Source: Bremerella sp. JC817 (lineage in GTDB: Bacteria; Planctomycetota; Planctomycetia; Pirellulales; Pirellulaceae). From it: DNA of 64,000 nt. Positions within the stretch are counted from its first letter, which is position 1. The number at the start of each line of letters is the position of its first letter. This document shows, one piece after another, positions 62,611 through 64,000 of the stretch. The notes under the pieces are model-generated. The model had not been told where the DNA came from, searched no databases, and worked only from the letters and a program-made list of their open reading frames with translations. Both the position numbers and the translations under genes were made by a program. The stretch is taken from positions 682,001-746,000 of the forward strand of contig NZ_JBFEFG010000280.1 of the NCBI RefSeq assembly GCF_040718835.1. Reading direction: 5' to 3'.

Positions 62611-64000
62611 ATGTCTCACGACCCTGTTATTCAAAATGCCATCATCAGCGTCAGCAACAAGGAAGGTCTGACGGAATTCGCTCAAGGGCTGGTCGAAGCA
62701 GGGGTTACGATCTACAGCACCGGTGGAACTCGGCGTCACCTGGAAGAAGCTAAGATCGCGGTGAAAGACGTCACCGAATACACGCAGTTCCCTGAAATGA
62801 TGGATGGTCGTCTGAAGACGCTGCATCCCAAGATCTTCGGCGGTATCTTGTGCCGACACGATCGCGACGACGACATGACCGCGATCGGTGAACATGGCAT
62901 CTTCGCGATCCCGCTGGTCGTGGTGAACTTGTACCCATTTGAAGAAACGATCGCCAAGCCAGGCGTGACCGATGCCCAAGCGATCGAGCAGATCGACATC
63001 GGCGGTCCAAGCCTCGTGCGTGCCGCTGCCAAGAATCACGCGTTCACGACCATCGCTTGCAAGCCTTGCCAATACCCAGAGATCTTGGCGGAACTGAAGG
63101 AAGGTGGCAAAACGAGCCTCGGTCTGCGTCGCAAGCTGGCCGCCGCTGCTTTCGCACATACGGCTGCCTACGACGCCGCCATCGCCAACTACTTCGAGAA
63201 AGACGAAGAGAACGCCTTCCCCGAAACGCTGCGTCCAACCTACGAACGAACTTCCGTGCTGCGTTACGGCGAGAACCCACATCAGCAAGGTGCTCTCTAC
63301 GCCGTGCCCAAGTTCTCTGGGGCTTCGCTGGTGCATGCCAAGCAGCTCAACGGCAAAGAGCTTTCGTACAACAACCTGCTCGACCTCGACAGCGCGCTGG
63401 CCATCGCTCGCGGTTTGCCCGATGCGGCTGTCTCGGTGATCAAGCACAACAATCCATGTGGTGCCGCTTCCGCAGCGAGTTTGTCGGAAGCCTGTGAGAA
63501 GGCCATGCTGGGTGATCCGCTGAGCGCCTTCGGAAGCGTGATCGGTATGAACCAGCAGGTCGATGCCGCCACGGCCGAATATCTGTCGACGCCGGGTCTG
63601 TTCGTCGAAGCGATCGCCGCGCCAGGCTTCACGCCAGAAGCGGTCGAAATCTTGACCACCAAGCCCAAGTGGAAAGCCAACGTTCGCTTGATGGAAGTTG
63701 GTCCGCTGGAAGGGGCTCGTCCTGAATTCCAGTCGCGCTGGATCGAAGGTGGCTTGCTCGTTCAGAACACCGACTTCACCCCAGACGACCCAAGCACCTG
63801 GCAAGTTGTTACCGAAACGCAGGTCGACGAAGCGACACGTCAGGAACTGTTGTTTGCCTGGGAGATTTGCCGGTTCGTTAAATCGAACGCGATTGTCTTG
63901 TGCAAGGATCGATCGCTGATCGGTGCCGGTGCCGGCCAGATGAGCCGCGTCGACTCGGTTCAGATCTCGATTGAGAAAGCAGCCGATCGCGCTCCTGGCA
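62611..64000 (+). CDS. purH: Bifunctional AICAR transformylase / IMP cyclohydrolase (3' end outside window)
   Basis: First 463 codons, open to the window edge; complete enzymes have ~520 residues. ATG 62611 starts MSHDPVIQNAIISVSNKEGL. IMP cyclohydrolase part: 'STGGTRRHLEEA', 'FPEMMDGRLKTLHPKIFGGIL', 'VVVNLYPFEETIAKPG', 'IDIGGPSLVRAAAKNH'. AICAR transformylase part: 'RYGENPHQQGALY', 'LNGKELSYNNLLDLDSAL', 'VIKHNNPCGAA', 'FGSVIGMNQQVD', 'FVKSNAIVLCKDRSLIGAGAGQMSRVDS'. It performs the last two steps of IMP synthesis, using 10-formyl-tetrahydrofolate. Confidence 0.97.
   Translation, partial: MSHDPVIQNAIISVSNKEGLTEFAQGLVEAGVTIYSTGGTRRHLEEAKIAVKDVTEYTQFPEMMDGRLKTLHPKIFGGILCRHDRDDDMTAIGEHGIFAIPLVVVNLYPFEETIAKPGVTDAQAIEQIDIGGPSLVRAAAKNHAFTTIACKPCQYPEILAELKEGGKTSLGLRRKLAAAAFAHTAAYDAAIANYFEKDEENAFPETLRPTYERTSVLRYGENPHQQGALYAVPKFSGASLVHAKQLNGKELSYNNLLDLDSALAIARGLPDAAVSVIKHNNPCGAASAASLSEACEKAMLGDPLSAFGSVIGMNQQVDAATAEYLSTPGLFVEAIAAPGFTPEAVEILTTKPKWKANVRLMEVGPLEGARPEFQSRWIEGGLLVQNTDFTPDDPSTWQVVTETQVDEATRQELLFAWEICRFVKSNAIVLCKDRSLIGAGAGQMSRVDSVQISIEKAADRAPG

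Overview
The window looks like chromosome of a planctomycete, most likely a marine member of the Pirellulales (Blastopirellula / Bremerella / Rhodopirellula relatives). This rests on gene content: four DUF1559 prepilin-like proteins, four formylglycine-type sulfatases, DUF1570 and DUF3616 proteins, a secreted protease with an 'LExRxLMAGD'-type N-terminal motif, DUF4282 and SHD1-PQQ proteins, and many genes without a strong Shine-Dalgarno. I see no phage, insertion sequence, CRISPR, rRNA or tRNA. All coordinates and start choices were made by reading; family names come from recognised motifs, not from searches.

Region 1 (1-17.2 kb) is a secreted, environment-facing block. It holds four sulfatases (the first cut by the window edge), a PhoA-type alkaline phosphatase and a secreted beta-propeller-like protein. 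Four two-gene modules are interspersed, each pairing a DUF1559 prepilin-like protein with a small lipoprotein. Two small membrane proteins (1882-2668) look like tandem paralogues.

Region 2 (17.5-36.6 kb) starts with branched-chain amino-acid genes (ilvN, ilvC) separated by palindromic repeats. Mostly secreted or membrane proteins follow: an SbsA-type Ig-like protein, a ComJ/Nin-like protein, a 1137-residue subtilisin-like protease with a PPC domain and a C-terminal repeat array, an SHD1-PQQ propeller protein, an Asp-box-like propeller, DUF3616, a TrkA-C membrane protein, a DUF1570 putative metallopeptidase, and a SurA/PpiC-like isomerase.

Region 3 (36.6-47.8 kb) is the most striking part. 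It is an 11-kb run of eight tightly packed minus-strand genes encoding a VWA protein with an N-terminal zinc ribbon, a secreted helical-repeat protein, a TolQ/ExbB-like channel protein, two TolR/ExbD proteins, an 884-residue secreted TPR-like protein, a 1223-residue single-span protein and a secreted protein. One channel protein plus two ExbD proteins plus large envelope proteins suggests a proton-motive-force-driven envelope machine.

Region 4 (48-64 kb) is mostly housekeeping. It contains a HemD-HemE fusion, a PD-(D/E)XK-like protein, hisS, a YkgJ-type Cys-cluster protein, purU and the start of purH. It also has a five-domain HD-GYP signalling protein with degenerate second receiver and GGDEF domains, an M3 oligopeptidase, a short MnmE-like GTPase, a sulfite-oxidase-like gene broken by a one-base frameshift, and a GYF_2/DUF4282 membrane protein.
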